From NCBI RefSeq assembly GCF_007988865.1, contig NZ_BJUY01000008.1:1-64000 (forward strand): a stretch of DNA of 64,000 nt, in the 5' to 3' direction. The notes under the pieces are model-generated. The model was not told the DNA's origin. It searched no databases and was given only the letters and a program-made list of their open reading frames with translations. The stretch is from Alkalibacterium kapii. GTDB taxonomy: Bacteria; Bacillota; Bacilli; Lactobacillales; Carnobacteriaceae_A. The position numbers and the translations under genes are program-made. The first letter of the stretch is position 1. Each line of letters begins with the position of its first letter. Positions 34,398 through 44,826 of the stretch are shown here, in pieces.

Positions 34398-34686
34398 ATC
34401 GATAAGTATGGATGAATTTCAGCAAAAACAGAAAAAAGAAAACATAAACATCATAGATGTGAGAGAAGCAGATGAATTTGCTGCTGATCATATCCCAGGA
34501 GCTGTCAATACACCTTTAAGTGAATTTGCGCAACATTTAAGTAAGATCGATAAAAACAAAGAAAACTATATTATCTGTTTAACTGGTGCGCGCTCGTCTG
34601 TAGCAAGCGATTATTTAGGAAACAACGGATACACGGTGACCAATGTTATGGGTGGTATGTCTGCTTGGAGAGGAGATATCGAATAA
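34390..34686 (+). CDS. Rhodanese-domain sulfurtransferase
   Basis: 98 residues; a second stand-alone rhodanese with DVREADEFAADHIPGA and active-site loop CLTGARSS (Cys63). Its ATG overlaps the end of cdr by 8 nt, with AGAGGAG upstream inside cdr. It differs in sequence from the first rhodanese, so the two probably serve different donors or acceptors. Confidence 0.88.
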   Translation: MYRSISMDEFQQKQKKENINIIDVREADEFAADHIPGAVNTPLSEFAQHLSKIDKNKENYIICLTGARSSVASDYLGNNGYTVTNVMGGMSAWRGDIE

Positions 34687-34690
34687 CATT

Positions 34691-34948
34691 ATGAAATGCG
34701 ACAAAAGTATTCAAAATAGACTAAAACGAACGGAAGGACAAGTAAGAGGAGTCCAGCGTATGCTGGAAGATGAAAAGAGCTGTTCAGATATTATTACTCA
34801 ATTGTCTGCTGTTCGGTCAAGTATAGATCGTATCATGGGTGTCATCGTTGCTGAAAACTTGAAGCAATGCATTGAGAATCCTTCAAGTGATCCTGAAGAA
34901 CAGGACCGGGAAATAGAAAAAGCGATTCAATTGATAGTAAAAAAATAA
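34691..34948 (+). CDS. cstR: CstR-type persulfide-sensing repressor (CsoR family)
   Basis: 85 residues from ATG 34691 to the end. All-helical CsoR-family protein (NRLKRTEGQVRG to LMG/IMG region). The ligand residues are Cys31 (KSCSDI) and Cys60 (ENLKQC), the same numbers as in Staphylococcus CstR. The copper-binding His of CsoR is absent (Asn at that place), so it should sense persulfides rather than Cu(I). The ribosome binding site is weak, and translation may depend on coupling to the preceding rhodanese. It probably represses the operon from 32349-32393. Confidence 0.87.
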   Translation: MKCDKSIQNRLKRTEGQVRGVQRMLEDEKSCSDIITQLSAVRSSIDRIMGVIVAENLKQCIENPSSDPEEQDREIEKAIQLIVKK

Positions 34949-35074
34949 ATAACTTATTTATTTTTTTACTACAGAAAGAACATGCTTGCTATTAAAACCG
35001 TTAAACATGAATCTCGACTAAATTCTTGGTAAGATGGTTAAAGAGGAAGAGAGATTTATTAGGAGGAGATAGAG

Positions 35075-35698
35075 ATGTCTAACGTAAAAATAATAAAGTA
35101 TGGAATGCTTTCTTTATCAGCAGGACTGGTACTTGCCGGATGTAGTGGGGAAGATACGACAGATACCATGGATACTACGGATGATACGAGCATGACTGAA
35201 GACAGTGGAACAACAGAAAACACTGAGACGACGGATGACTCAATGACAAACAACGATATGAATCAAACGGAAAATAAAGGGATACAGGATCTTGATTTAT
35301 CCGTTTCGCTAAATGATGCCGTTGATCTTTTCTATGAAACTTTCGGTTGTGAAAATATAAATATCGACTCTGTCCAGTTTGATGCCGACGACGGACGTCA
35401 TGTATACTCAATTGACGGCTGGGATGGAGAGTTTCATTACGAATTGAGCATTGATGCTGATACGAGTGAAACGTTCGAACAGGAACAGGAAGAAGATACT
35501 GAACAAGAAAACATGATAAATTTAGAAGAAGTTATCATGCCGAAAGAAGCGATGGATGCGGCGCTTGAAGCAAGTGGTTCAGGTTACGTGGAAGAATGGG
35601 AACTTGAAGTAGAAAATGATCAAACAATTTACGACATTGATATTGAAGGCGGCGGCAATGATCAGACGATCGATGCATTGTCAGGTGATGTCCTTTAA
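35075..35698 (+). CDS. Lipoprotein with PepSY-like domains
   Basis: 207 residues. The signal ends in lipobox LAGC (Cys23), followed by a roughly 45-residue Thr/Asp/Glu/Met-rich linker. Two small alpha-beta repeats follow: VSLNDAVDLFYETFG with YSIDGWDGEFHYEL, and MPKEAMDAALEAS with YVEEWELEVENDQTIYDI. This pattern fits PepSY-type modules that may inhibit secreted peptidases or act in envelope sensing. AGGAGGAG precedes ATG. It has its own terminator. Confidence 0.7.
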   Translation: MSNVKIIKYGMLSLSAGLVLAGCSGEDTTDTMDTTDDTSMTEDSGTTENTETTDDSMTNNDMNQTENKGIQDLDLSVSLNDAVDLFYETFGCENINIDSVQFDADDGRHVYSIDGWDGEFHYELSIDADTSETFEQEQEEDTEQENMINLEEVIMPKEAMDAALEASGSGYVEEWELEVENDQTIYDIDIEGGGNDQTIDALSGDVL

Positions 35699-35722
35699 AC
35701 AGTACTAACACAAGCTTTAATT

Positions 35723-35759
35723 AAAAAAGAGTGCAGTCACTCGAACTGCACTCTTTTTT
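35723..35759 (+). terminator. Terminator of the lipoprotein gene
   Basis: AAAAAAGAGTGCAGT and ACTGCACTCTTTTTT pair over 15 bp with a 7-nt loop. Confidence 0.9.
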
Positions 35760-35945
35760 GTTGCGTACTTTTGAAAAAGACAAAATCAATTCTTCTAAGT
35801 TCTTCTCGGTTCGGTTGATTCGCTGATGTGGTATCTCTGAATATGTCAAAGACCGAGAACTTCGGCTGCTTTAACATATATTCGGGAATAGACCGACCGA
35901 ACTCACCAGCACGCATTACGATAATTATCGAGTGTTTTGTATACA
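35760..35945. other. Intergenic stretch with inverted repeat, no clear gene
   Basis: Contains CTCGGT/ACCGAG arms (near 35806 and 35852) with further AAGTT/AACTT pairing. A minus-strand 69-codon ORF crosses it but matches nothing I recognise and has no good ribosome binding site. No regular 52-bp period was found here. Confidence 0.35.
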
Positions 35946-35984
35946 AAACGAGCGAGTTGGACGGAAAGTCTCACTCGCTCGTTT
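35946..35984 (-). terminator. Terminator of the truncated MFS gene
   Basis: AAACGAGCGAGT and ACTCGCTCGTTT form a 12-bp stem about 35 nt beyond the MFS stop on the minus strand. Confidence 0.75.
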
Positions 35985-36017
35985 CAGTGTTAATTTAATC
36001 TATTGGTGAACAAATGT

Positions 36018-36707
36018 TTAAAGCGTTTCGTTTTTAGTTGATTCTGTCGCCATAACTGCAAAGACGATCAAACCAATAATCATCATGACAGAAGCAACGT
36101 AAAATCCGATTTGCATTGATCCAACTGTATCTGCTAAGAAACCAGTAATATATGGTGCTGTGATAGCTCCCGACATACCAACAAAGTTGTATGCACTCAA
36201 AGCAGTACCTAACGCTTTTCGTGGAGCATGTTTACTAACATAAGCAACCAAGATAGGATCCATTGCCAACTTACCGGTAAACCCGTATAAAATAAGCATA
36301 GCAATTAAAAGTGTACGATTTGTTACGAAAGCAATTGAGAATACAGAAATCAAAGCTAGTGGCATAAGGATATAAACTAATTTCTTAGTGCTTCCCATTT
36401 TGTCTGCACGACTTGCAAAGAATAAAGCACCAGGAATTGAAGCCCATGGAACCAATGAAGAAATGAAACCAACACTTGAACCGACGAATCCGCGTTCTTC
36501 AATCAGGAAAGTCGGTAACCAAGTAAGAACAACGAAGTTAGCGTAGATACTTACAAAACATAAGATAAAAGCGGCAAGCAAACTCTTGTTACCAAAGATT
36601 GCTTTAAGAGAAATGTTGTTTGCGTTTTCATCTTCAGCTGGGGTGGGCTGTTTAGCTTGATCCTGTAAATTGCTCTGGTCTTCTGGTCGTACCACTTTTT
36701 CTTTCAA
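36018..36707 (-). pseudogene. Truncated MFS transporter, C-terminal half only
   Basis: 229 residues that begin in what would be the central cytoplasmic loop (charged, Gln/Glu-rich) and contain only about six transmembrane helices, from FGNKSLLAAFILCFVS to IGLIVFAVMATES. A complete MFS protein needs twelve. Sequence upstream on the minus strand shows no continuation. The terminator is kept. It looks like the remainder of an anion or organic-acid transporter whose first half was deleted. Confidence 0.78.
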
Positions 36708-37270
36708 TATAAATATGATTGACTATAAGTATTTGGTTACTAAGTAGTCAGTGTTGGATTTTTAAATCAGGAATAAAAAGTCTTTAATTTTTTAGGAATC
36801 AATGTATATGGTATGATTGTTAGTAGAAAGAACGCATTAATTTGTTAACGCTTTATCTACTATTGTGATCCCACACTTTGTCCGTCTTGAGAAATTAAGG
36901 ATGGGTCAACTCGGAACTAAAGGATGTGAGGATGAGAAGAAGCAGCCCTTAATGTTCTCATCGTTACAAGTCAAGGTTAAAATATAAGGGGTAAAAAAAT
37001 AATTACTAAAAGTGAGGGGGAATTATGTACGTTGAAAAAAATCAATTATTTGACATGGCTAATCGCGCTTTTTGATGCACTTATTGTTTCAGATGCCACT
37101 GTCTTTTGCGTAGGGGAGCGAAATGATCGAAGCGCCCTCAGGGTTTAATGCATTATCAGCTCTTGTTCCTTTAACTTGATACTTAATTTCTTTTCTTAAA
37201 AGTTGACATAATTTTCGACGATATCGCGATACCTGAAGTCAACACAGGACTCCTTAATGCTACACCTACG
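36708..37270. other. Region of decayed coding sequence
   Basis: About 560 bp without an intact gene. A good ribosome binding site (GAGGGGG) at 37013 precedes an ATG at 37025 whose frame soon stops. Shifting one base gives a membrane-protein-like start (LKKINYLTWLIALFDALIVS) that also stops. From about 37200 a frame leads into the membrane fragment at 37271. This reads as the broken 5' part of that gene. Confidence 0.5.
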
Positions 37271-37654
37271 ATGCTGATGATCACTGTTCCCATTATCAAC
37301 TCAGCGGGTGCCGTGGCAGTTTTCAAATTTGTTGGACATTCGGCTTCCTTAAAGTTAGCAAAGAGAGGGACAAAAGGAAAAGTGGAATTCGTTTCCCGTT
37401 TCTTGGTTATTCTATTAGCCGCAGCGACTTATATGTCCGGAATTGGTGGTGGAAGTGCGATTGTTATCCCCCCATTAGCTTTTGCAGCACTTATAGCATT
37501 TTTGGGAACAAAAAGACGAGATATCGGATTCAAGAGAGATGAGTCTGAAGGATACGGCAATCTCTCATTAGGTAAACTGTTCGGAATGATCATATCCGCG
37601 ATCTTATTGTTATCTGCCGTTATCTTTGATCCATTATTAAATAACGTTTTTTGA
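37271..37654 (+). pseudogene. Fragment of a multi-pass membrane protein
   Basis: 127 residues with hydrophobic segments (MLMITVPIINSAGAVAVF, FLVILLAAATYMSGIGGG, AIVIPPLAFAALIAFLG, LFGMIISAILLLSAVIF). The frame is open upstream to about 37205 (DIIFDDIAIPEVNTGLLNAT). It has no start signal or ribosome binding site of its own and lies in decayed sequence, so I read it as the C-terminal part of a broken transporter-like gene. Family not recognised. Confidence 0.55.
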
Positions 37655-37784
37655 GAGTAGAGAAACACTTGATATCAATCAGCTTATAAGACAGATCGGT
37701 AAATATGGACATACGTCCGGTTACGATACACTGTTGGCTATGTATTTAGGCTTACAATCACTGATAAATGAGATGGAGGAATGA
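37653..37784 (+). pseudogene. C-terminal remnant of a DUF2877 protein
   Basis: The frame starting at 37653 reads ESRETLDINQLIRQIGKYGH and continues TSGYDTLLAMYLGLQ to a stop at 37784. The GHTSGYDTL(L)xG-type pattern is the end of DUF2877 proteins, encoded next to carbamate kinase in ylbF/fdrA-type purine-degradation operons. Only about 43 residues remain, abutting the membrane fragment. Identification is by pattern memory. Confidence 0.55.
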
Positions 37785-37788
37785 AAAG

Positions 37789-38730
37789 TTGGAAAAACAA
37801 CGTTTTATCGTCGCATTAGGCGGCAATGCTATTTTAACAGATGACCCAAGTGCAAAAGCACAGCAAAAAGCGTTACAAGATACGACAGAAAAATTAAGTG
37901 TTTTAGTTGAAGCTGGACACGAGGTAATCATCTCACACGGTAATGGTCCACAGGTAGGAAACTTACTCCTTCAACAACTTGCAGCGGATTCCCCGGAGAA
38001 CCCTGCTATGCCTCTGGATACTTTGGTCTCAATGACCCAGGGAAGTATCGGTTACTGGTTGCAGAATGCGTTGCAGAAAACACTTCAAAGAAAAAATATC
38101 GACAAAGAAGTGGCGACCGTTTTGACTCAAGTTGTCGTTGACGAAAATGATCCAGCGTTCAGCAACCCGTCTAAGCCGATTGGACCATTTTTAACAGAAG
38201 AAGAAGCAAATAATGCATCTGATGAAGATGTTTACATTGAAGACGCTGGTCGTGGATGGAGAAAAGTTGTGCCGTCCCCAAGACCTGTCAACATCAAAGA
38301 ATCTAAAGTGATAGAAAGTATGGTGGAAGCTGGATTTATTACTGTTGCAGCTGGAGGCGGCGGTATCCCAGTTATCAATGAAAAGGACGGCGTTGAAGGG
38401 GTAGAAGCAGTCATCGACAAAGACTTTGCCTCTGCCAAACTGGCTGAACTCGTTAAAGCAGATACATTTATTATTCTGACGGGTGTAGATAACGTTTATA
38501 TCAATTTCAATAAGCCTAATCAGAAAAAATTAGAAGAAGTGACTGTTGCTGAATTGGAACAGTACATCAAAGAAGATCAATTTGCTCCTGGCAGCATGCT
38601 TCCTAAAGTAGAAGCAGCAATCGAATTTGTAAAAAATGTCAAAAATGGTAAAACAGTTATTACTTCATTGGAAAATATTGCAAATGCCTTGGAAAATGAT
38701 GGCGGAACAACTGTCGTACTAGAAGAATAG
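37789..38730 (+). CDS. arcC: Carbamate kinase
   Basis: About 313 residues of the amino-acid kinase fold. Carbamate-kinase motifs: [54 protein letters not shown] and VDNVYINF. It makes ATP from carbamoyl phosphate. The start is TTG 37789, 9 nt after GGAGG, rather than the upstream ATG. No arginine deiminase genes are near; the flanking DUF2877 remnant and PucR-like regulator fragment suggest that this kinase served purine/allantoin or oxamate breakdown. Confidence 0.93.
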   Translation: MEKQRFIVALGGNAILTDDPSAKAQQKALQDTTEKLSVLVEAGHEVIISHGNGPQVGNLLLQQLAADSPENPAMPLDTLVSMTQGSIGYWLQNALQKTLQRKNIDKEVATVLTQVVVDENDPAFSNPSKPIGPFLTEEEANNASDEDVYIEDAGRGWRKVVPSPRPVNIKESKVIESMVEAGFITVAAGGGGIPVINEKDGVEGVEAVIDKDFASAKLAELVKADTFIILTGVDNVYINFNKPNQKKLEEVTVAELEQYIKEDQFAPGSMLPKVEAAIEFVKNVKNGKTVITSLENIANALENDGGTTVVLEE

Positions 38731-38759
38731 ATCATAAAACAGAAAATGAGGATAAAAAT

Positions 38760-38799
38760 AAAAGGAAGCAGACAGTGCTTGTACATTCTGCCTCCTTTT
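38760..38799. terminator. Bidirectional terminator after arcC
   Basis: AAAAGGAAGCAGA and TCTGCCTCCTTTT pair with one mismatch between convergent genes. Confidence 0.8.
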
Positions 38800-38806
38800 A
38801 TTAATT

Positions 38807-39355
38807 TCAGTTATTTTCTAAAGGTAAATACTTCAATATCCTTAATGCAATACTGTACTGCAGTATTTCTTCGGGATTCTTTAAATCAATATCGTATCTT
38901 TCTTTAAGACGGTTGATGTGATAACGAACAGTTTTCGGGTGAATATAAAGAATTTTTGAGGCTTCGGAATAATTCTGGTTAACGTTGATAAAAACGTATA
39001 TGGTGTTCAGCAATTCCTTATTATCCTTATGAAGTTTTTGAAGATTTTCAGGGATAAAGCGTTCTAATGATGTGAGATTATCCGTCTCAATAAACAGCCG
39101 ATAAAGCCCTAAACGTTCATAAAAAACAATGTTTGAGACGGCATCTCCCATTTTCAGTATCTTTTGTGAGTCCATTGCCTGGCGATGACCTTCAGAAAGG
39201 TTATAGAGAGATACTTCGGTACTAACTGAAATAAAATGATAAATGTCCTTGTACGATTTATTTTCCAGTAATTTCCGCAGGATACTTTCTGTTTTTTTCT
39301 TTGTACAGAATATTTTAGGAGGACTTGCTACACTTGTAACTCTAGGTTTAGGCAT
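38807..39355 (-). pseudogene. PucR/CdaR-type regulator, C-terminal part only
   Basis: 182 residues ending in the PucR helix-turn-helix: VFINVNQNYSEASKILYIHP followed by KTVRYHINRLKERYDIDL. The preceding part (ERLGLYRLFIE) matches the region just before the HTH in full regulators of about 400-550 residues. The N-terminal sensory domain is missing and no continuation is seen upstream. Such proteins regulate purine catabolism, matching the neighbouring arcC and DUF2877 remnant. It may still bind DNA. Confidence 0.65.
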
Positions 39356-39558
39356 GAACAGTTTACTGAGATTCTTCGAAAACTTATCTAATTTATAACA
39401 TCAAAACAAATAAAAATAGAGTATTCTTTTTAAAGAGTTTCATTTGGTTGTTGACTCTTGAGGAGGAATGCTCTTTTTTCTAAAACAAAAACATTTAAAT
39501 AACTAAAGTAACGACTTGAAATGTGTTAAGCTGACTAAAAAGACTTAAGGAGATCACT

Positions 39559-40203
39559 ATGAATAATGAAATGATCATCGAAGATACCAAAGAAATGGTA
39601 CGGTATAAACTACTAAATGAAGGATCTGGACATGACTGGTATCATATTGAACGGGTCTGGAAAACAGCCGTCACTCTCGCTGAGAAGGAGAACGCCGATT
39701 GCTTCGTTGTTGAACTTTCAGCACTTTTACACGACTTGATTGATGATAAACTTGTTTCCAATAAAGATGAAGCAGTCGAAGAAGTGAGGTATTGGCTCGA
39801 TAGTGCAGGCGTCTCTTCATCTGATGGTGAAAAGATTTTGGAAATAATCGAAAACATTTCTTTCAAAGGTGGAAACAATAAAAAACTGCATTCGATCGAG
39901 GCACAGGTTGTGCAGGATGCTGACCGTTTAGATGCGATTGGTGCCATAGGGATCGCTCGCTGTTTTGCTTATGCAGGAAGTAAAGGATCGCCGATTTTTG
40001 ATCCGGAAGTATCTGTTAGAGAAACTATGACAGAAGAAGAATACCGTAAAGGAAAATCGAGTGCTGTTCATCATTTCTACGAAAAATTATTTAAATTAAA
40101 AGACTTGATGAATACAAAAGCAGCTCGAGAAATAGCTGAAGAACGTCATCGCTTTATGGAAGATTACCTTGCAGCTTTCTTTAAAGAATGGGAAGGTAAG
40201 TGA
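39559..40203 (+). CDS. HD-domain metal-dependent phosphohydrolase
   Basis: 214 residues. HD-superfamily metal ligands: His in SGHDWYH, the His-Asp pair in LLHDLIDD and Asp in QDADRLDAIGA. The C-terminal HHFYEKL segment is typical of the YedJ/YhfI-type single-domain HD hydrolases that act on nucleotides or similar phosphate esters. AAGGAG precedes ATG. A terminator follows. Substrate unknown. Confidence 0.85.
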   Translation: MNNEMIIEDTKEMVRYKLLNEGSGHDWYHIERVWKTAVTLAEKENADCFVVELSALLHDLIDDKLVSNKDEAVEEVRYWLDSAGVSSSDGEKILEIIENISFKGGNNKKLHSIEAQVVQDADRLDAIGAIGIARCFAYAGSKGSPIFDPEVSVRETMTEEEYRKGKSSAVHHFYEKLFKLKDLMNTKAAREIAEERHRFMEDYLAAFFKEWEGK

Positions 40204-40271
40204 GAAGAGTATAGTCTTGGTTATGTATGTCTGCCCGGCATTATAAAGAAAAGCCGATTGAATGATGGATC

Positions 40272-40298
40272 AAAAGAGTCGAATGATTCGGCTCTTTT
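40272..40298 (+). terminator. Terminator of the HD hydrolase gene
   Basis: AAAAGAGTCGAAT and ATTCGGCTCTTTT pair around a single base; T run follows. Confidence 0.75.
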
Positions 40299-40439
40299 GT
40301 CGGGGAAAGCTGGTGTCGTTTGTTTAATCATTTTAATGGTGGGATAAAAGCTGAAAACCTCCGATATGTTTATGGAAGAAGATAAAACAGCAAATAAATG
40401 TATGCTAAAATAAGGGAAACAAGTTTAAAGGAGGATTAC

Positions 40440-41228
40440 ATGGAACCCATTGTTGAATTGATCGATGTCACCAAACGGTTCGATCAAGATCAAGTACTGA
40501 AAGGTGTGACCTTTTCTGTTATGCCTGGTGAAATCATCGGTTATATCGGACCAAATGGCGCAGGAAAAAGTACTACCGTTAAAATGATACTGGGCATGCT
40601 GAAAAAAGATTCGGGTACCCTGCGTCTCTTCAACCAGCCACTTGAAGAAGGAGACGTTTCCTATAAAGGGCGTATTGGGTATGTTCCAGAAAATGCAGAG
40701 CTGTATGAAACACTGACAGCCAGAGAATACCTGCTTTTTGTAGGAGAACTTTACGGTATGAAAGAAAAAGAAGTCATGAACAAAGCGCTGGTAATGATGG
40801 ATGCTTTAGGGATCAAAGAATCATTTAATGCAAGATTATCAAGTTTCTCTAAAGGGATGCGTCAGAAGGTACTGATCATTTCAAGTTTGATCCATGATCC
40901 GGATATACTGTTCTGGGATGAACCGTTGAGCGGACTCGATGCAAACAGTGTACAGATCATAAAGGAACTGCTTTTGAAATTAAGGGAAGATGGCAAAACC
41001 ATTTTTTACTCTTCACATATCATGGATACAGTAGAAAAACTGAGTGACCGTATTCTTATCCTGCACGAGGGAGAAGTCGTTGCGGATGGGCCGTTCAATG
41101 AGTTGCAAAAGGAAGCAGCAGGGACGCTTGAAGAACTTTTCAATACATTGACTGGTTTTGATGAACACGATGCTCTAGCAGAACAGTTTCTGAAAGGGAT
41201 GAAAGGGGACTTTGTGCATGGACCGTAG
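40440..41228 (+). CDS. ABC transporter ATP-binding protein, EcsA-like
   Basis: 262 residues. Walker A GPNGAGKST, signature SSFSKGMRQKV, Walker B ILFWDEPLSGLD and the switch His in YSSHIMD. The order and the long permease partner resemble EcsA of the Ecs exporter and drug-export ABC systems. ATG 40440 lies close behind AAGGAGG. The next gene starts inside its last codons, so both are coupled. Confidence 0.88.
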   Translation: MEPIVELIDVTKRFDQDQVLKGVTFSVMPGEIIGYIGPNGAGKSTTVKMILGMLKKDSGTLRLFNQPLEEGDVSYKGRIGYVPENAELYETLTAREYLLFVGELYGMKEKEVMNKALVMMDALGIKESFNARLSSFSKGMRQKVLIISSLIHDPDILFWDEPLSGLDANSVQIIKELLLKLREDGKTIFYSSHIMDTVEKLSDRILILHEGEVVADGPFNELQKEAAGTLEELFNTLTGFDEHDALAEQFLKGMKGDFVHGP

Positions 41229-42882
41229 TGGTTTGGACAAGGAAGAATTTAATAAAACGCCGATTTATCTCAGATTTGCCGATAAACTAGCTCCAATGTA
41301 CACAAAAATCGGCGTTGATTATGTTCAGATGCGAACCATTCTTGCAATGAAAATGACTATAGATCGTCGCCAAAAAACAGCTCTGAACGGTATGAGCGAT
41401 AGTACCACTGAAGGTGAAGAAAAGAATCATTTCTTTGGTAGTCTGTGGGTGTATACTCTGATCAGTATTTTTCTCCTTTTCCTGTTCGTCTATGATAATT
41501 GGGTTTTTCAGTACACGGCCTATTTCAGTTACATACTTATTATGCTGTTTTCCACGATGCTGGCTAATTTTTCCACTATTCTACTTGATAACAAAGATAC
41601 TGAGTTGATTGGATCCAAACCTGTCTCAAGAAAGACGATTGGAGCAGCAAAAGCTACCCATATAGGCATTTACCTTGTGTCCTTTACTTTGGCTGTGGGG
41701 ATGCCTGTGATGCTTGCCACCTTTTATTTTAATGGATTCCTTGCCGGCCTGCTCCTTATCTTACTGACTTTACTGAGTGCCCTGTGGACCTTGGGATTAA
41801 CGATCATCCTGTATGCAACGGTATTGAAATATTTTGATGGAGAGCGTCTTAAAAATATTATCGCTTATAGTCAAATCAGTGTGTCGGTGTTTATGGTCGC
41901 AGGTTATTACCTGATAGGACAGCTGTTTGAAATCATTGATCCAGAGACCCTACTCGTAGAAATGGATTTATCCCTGGGTCACGCCCTGCTATTTCCTATG
42001 TGGTTTGTTGCGCCTTTTGGACTCCTTCAAGAAGGATACAACAATGTATATCTGATTTACACATTGTTTTTGATTGCAGGGACGATAGCGATCGGTGTCC
42101 TTTATCATTTGAATGGTGATAAAATAGATGGAAACCTTCAAAAGCTTAATAAAAGTAGAACTAAGCCAGGCAGTCGTTCTATTTTAGAAAAAAGCACAGC
42201 TAAATTATTAGGACTGACTTCTTTGGAAAAAGCCTATTATCACTTTACGTGGCAGCTGACTAAAAATGAGCGTGAATTCAAGACGCGTTTGTATCCATCG
42301 ATTGCCAGTGCCATGATTTTTCCACTTTTCATGTTTTTCTCAAATTTAAGAGGGAGTCAGGCTATAACAAGCCAGAATATGCAAACTTTTTTATACTTAC
42401 CGTATTTTGCGATGCTTTCAATTCCCATGATCGCGGTAGCTACCCAATTTTCAGTTAACTACAAAGGCAGATGGCTCTTTGAACTCAGCCCGAAGCAGGC
42501 AAAGGGACCCTTTTTAAGAGCAGTCACGAAAGTCATGCTGATCAAGATCCTGCTGCCGATGTATGGATTTATCAGCGTTCTGGTTCTTATAATGACAGGA
42601 TTTACTCATAGTGTCCAGCTGATCAACGGTTTTTTACTCATGAGTGTCGTCTTATATGTTGAAATGAAACGGACAGGACAGCATTTGCCTTTTTCTAGAA
42701 AATACGCTGCCTCGGAAGCTAATCAAGGGTGTATGTCCAGCCTGATTTTCTTTCTGCCCGTATTTATCATTTCCTTGGTTATGGTAATGTTTCAATCCTT
42801 TATTCCATATGCAGAATGGGGCGTTTTGATTGTTCTCATTTTTTTGAATAGCTGGTGGATGAAAAAGGGATTTGGTGAATAA
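41218..42882 (+). CDS. ABC transporter permease, large (about 12 TM)
   Basis: 554 residues with about twelve hydrophobic helices in two groups (about 80-290 and 350-550) separated by a charged loop (GDKIDGNLQKLNKSRTKPGS). The size suits a fused-dimer or EcsB-like permease. Conserved soluble face: ELIGSKPVSRKTIGAAKATH. The start is ATG 41218 with AAAGGGG upstream and an overlap with the ATPase gene. Exported substrate unknown. Confidence 0.82.
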   Translation: MDRSGLDKEEFNKTPIYLRFADKLAPMYTKIGVDYVQMRTILAMKMTIDRRQKTALNGMSDSTTEGEEKNHFFGSLWVYTLISIFLLFLFVYDNWVFQYTAYFSYILIMLFSTMLANFSTILLDNKDTELIGSKPVSRKTIGAAKATHIGIYLVSFTLAVGMPVMLATFYFNGFLAGLLLILLTLLSALWTLGLTIILYATVLKYFDGERLKNIIAYSQISVSVFMVAGYYLIGQLFEIIDPETLLVEMDLSLGHALLFPMWFVAPFGLLQEGYNNVYLIYTLFLIAGTIAIGVLYHLNGDKIDGNLQKLNKSRTKPGSRSILEKSTAKLLGLTSLEKAYYHFTWQLTKNEREFKTRLYPSIASAMIFPLFMFFSNLRGSQAITSQNMQTFLYLPYFAMLSIPMIAVATQFSVNYKGRWLFELSPKQAKGPFLRAVTKVMLIKILLPMYGFISVLVLIMTGFTHSVQLINGFLLMSVVLYVEMKRTGQHLPFSRKYAASEANQGCMSSLIFFLPVFIISLVMVMFQSFIPYAEWGVLIVLIFLNSWWMKKGFGE

Positions 42883-42892
42883 ATATGATGTG

Positions 42893-42921
42893 AAGGAGAA
42901 AGGGGGTTTCTCCTTTTTTTT
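42893..42921 (+). terminator. Terminator of the ABC exporter operon
   Basis: AAGGAGAAA and TTTCTCCTT with a G-rich loop and an eight-T run. Confidence 0.8.
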
Positions 42922-42934
42922 CCTATATAATTAA

Positions 42935-43993
<1,059 letters not shown>

Positions 43994-44086
43994 CTTCATA
44001 CCTGCCTCAACTAGTTAGAAAAAATGGTGATACGCTTCATTTTGATACTTTTTAGAGAAAAATACATTTAAATAGGAGTGAGTAAA

Positions 44087-44347
44087 GTGGAAATCAAAAA
44101 AGGTGATAATAAACTTTACTTTGGGGACAACCCAGAAGATCCGAAAGCTGAAATGACCTTCGTGTTAAATGGTGAAAAACAGATGATCATCGATCATACA
44201 TTAGTTAAGGATGAATTAAGAGGTCAAGGCGTTGGTGACCTGTTACTGAATAAAGTCGTTGATTACGCACGCGAGAATAATCGTCTAAATACTCCAGACC
44301 GTGTACCGCGATCAGTGAAGCGAATACGACTGATATGGCAGCAGTAG
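44087..44347 (+). pseudogene. 3'-truncated GNAT N-acetyltransferase (YidJ-like)
   Basis: Up to about residue 66 (MEIKKGDNKLYFGDN to DYARENNR) this is a small GCN5-type acetyltransferase with the acetyl-CoA loop [12 protein letters not shown]. The family then continues with a CPFA/YxxxP-type ending, but here the frame runs into antisense sulP sequence from about 44285. The last about 20 codons are foreign. GTG 44087 is chosen, 8 nt after AGGAG. A deletion fused this gene tail-to-tail with the sulP remnant. Confidence 0.78.
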
Positions 44348-44588
44348 AAGAGCTGATCATCCCAGGTCTGCCAGAGAAAATGGCGGCGATAAATCCGATC
44401 ATAACGGCTGTCTGAAGACTTAAAATAGGGCTGACGCCTGCCACGAAAGTAAAAGCGATGGACTCGGGTATCAAAGCTAAGGCGACTGTCAGACCTGAAA
44501 GAAAGTCATCTTTCAGAAGTTTTTTGTTTTCAATCAGCTTTTTCAAGGGATTGAATGACTTGATTTTGTTGTTATTACTCAATTGCAT
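44205..44588 (-). pseudogene. SulP-family anion transporter, N-terminal fragment
   Basis: The first about 100 residues (from MQLSNNN) match SulP transporters: [20 protein letters not shown] and [20 protein letters not shown] are the signature first helices. The homology ends at LEYL (about 44286). The remaining about 27 codons are antisense to the truncated acetyltransferase. Intact SulP proteins exceed 480 residues. The start has AAGGAG at 8 nt. Confidence 0.82.
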
Positions 44589-44776
44589 AATATCTTCTCC
44601 TTTTTTCCAGTGCTTTGATTAAACACAGAGCCCATAAAGAACTATCATACCATATTATATCGTCATTAAACACTGTAAATACTATTAAACCGGCTTTTAG
44701 TTGAAAATAACGCTTTCAAAAATGAAGTAAATGCTTCCATTTGTTCACAATCGATTAACGCGTTGCGCCATAAAAA

Positions 44777-44804
44777 AACTGGACAGCAGAGAAACTGTCC
44801 AGTT
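44777..44804 (-). terminator. Terminator of proBA
   Basis: AACTGGACAG and CTGTCCAGTT form a perfect 10-bp stem; T run on the minus strand. Confidence 0.88.
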
Positions 44805-44826
44805 GATTTGATTTATAAAACAAATA

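Noticed and set aside
35737..35946. 69-codon minus-strand ORF as a gene or transposase remnant
   Set aside because: No ribosome binding site, no recognisable family, and it runs through two terminators; only an inverted repeat is supported.
37789..38730. Arginine deiminase (arcABC) operon
   Set aside because: No arcA, arcB or arcD nearby; neighbours are a DUF2877 remnant and a PucR-type fragment, pointing to purine-derived carbamoyl phosphate.
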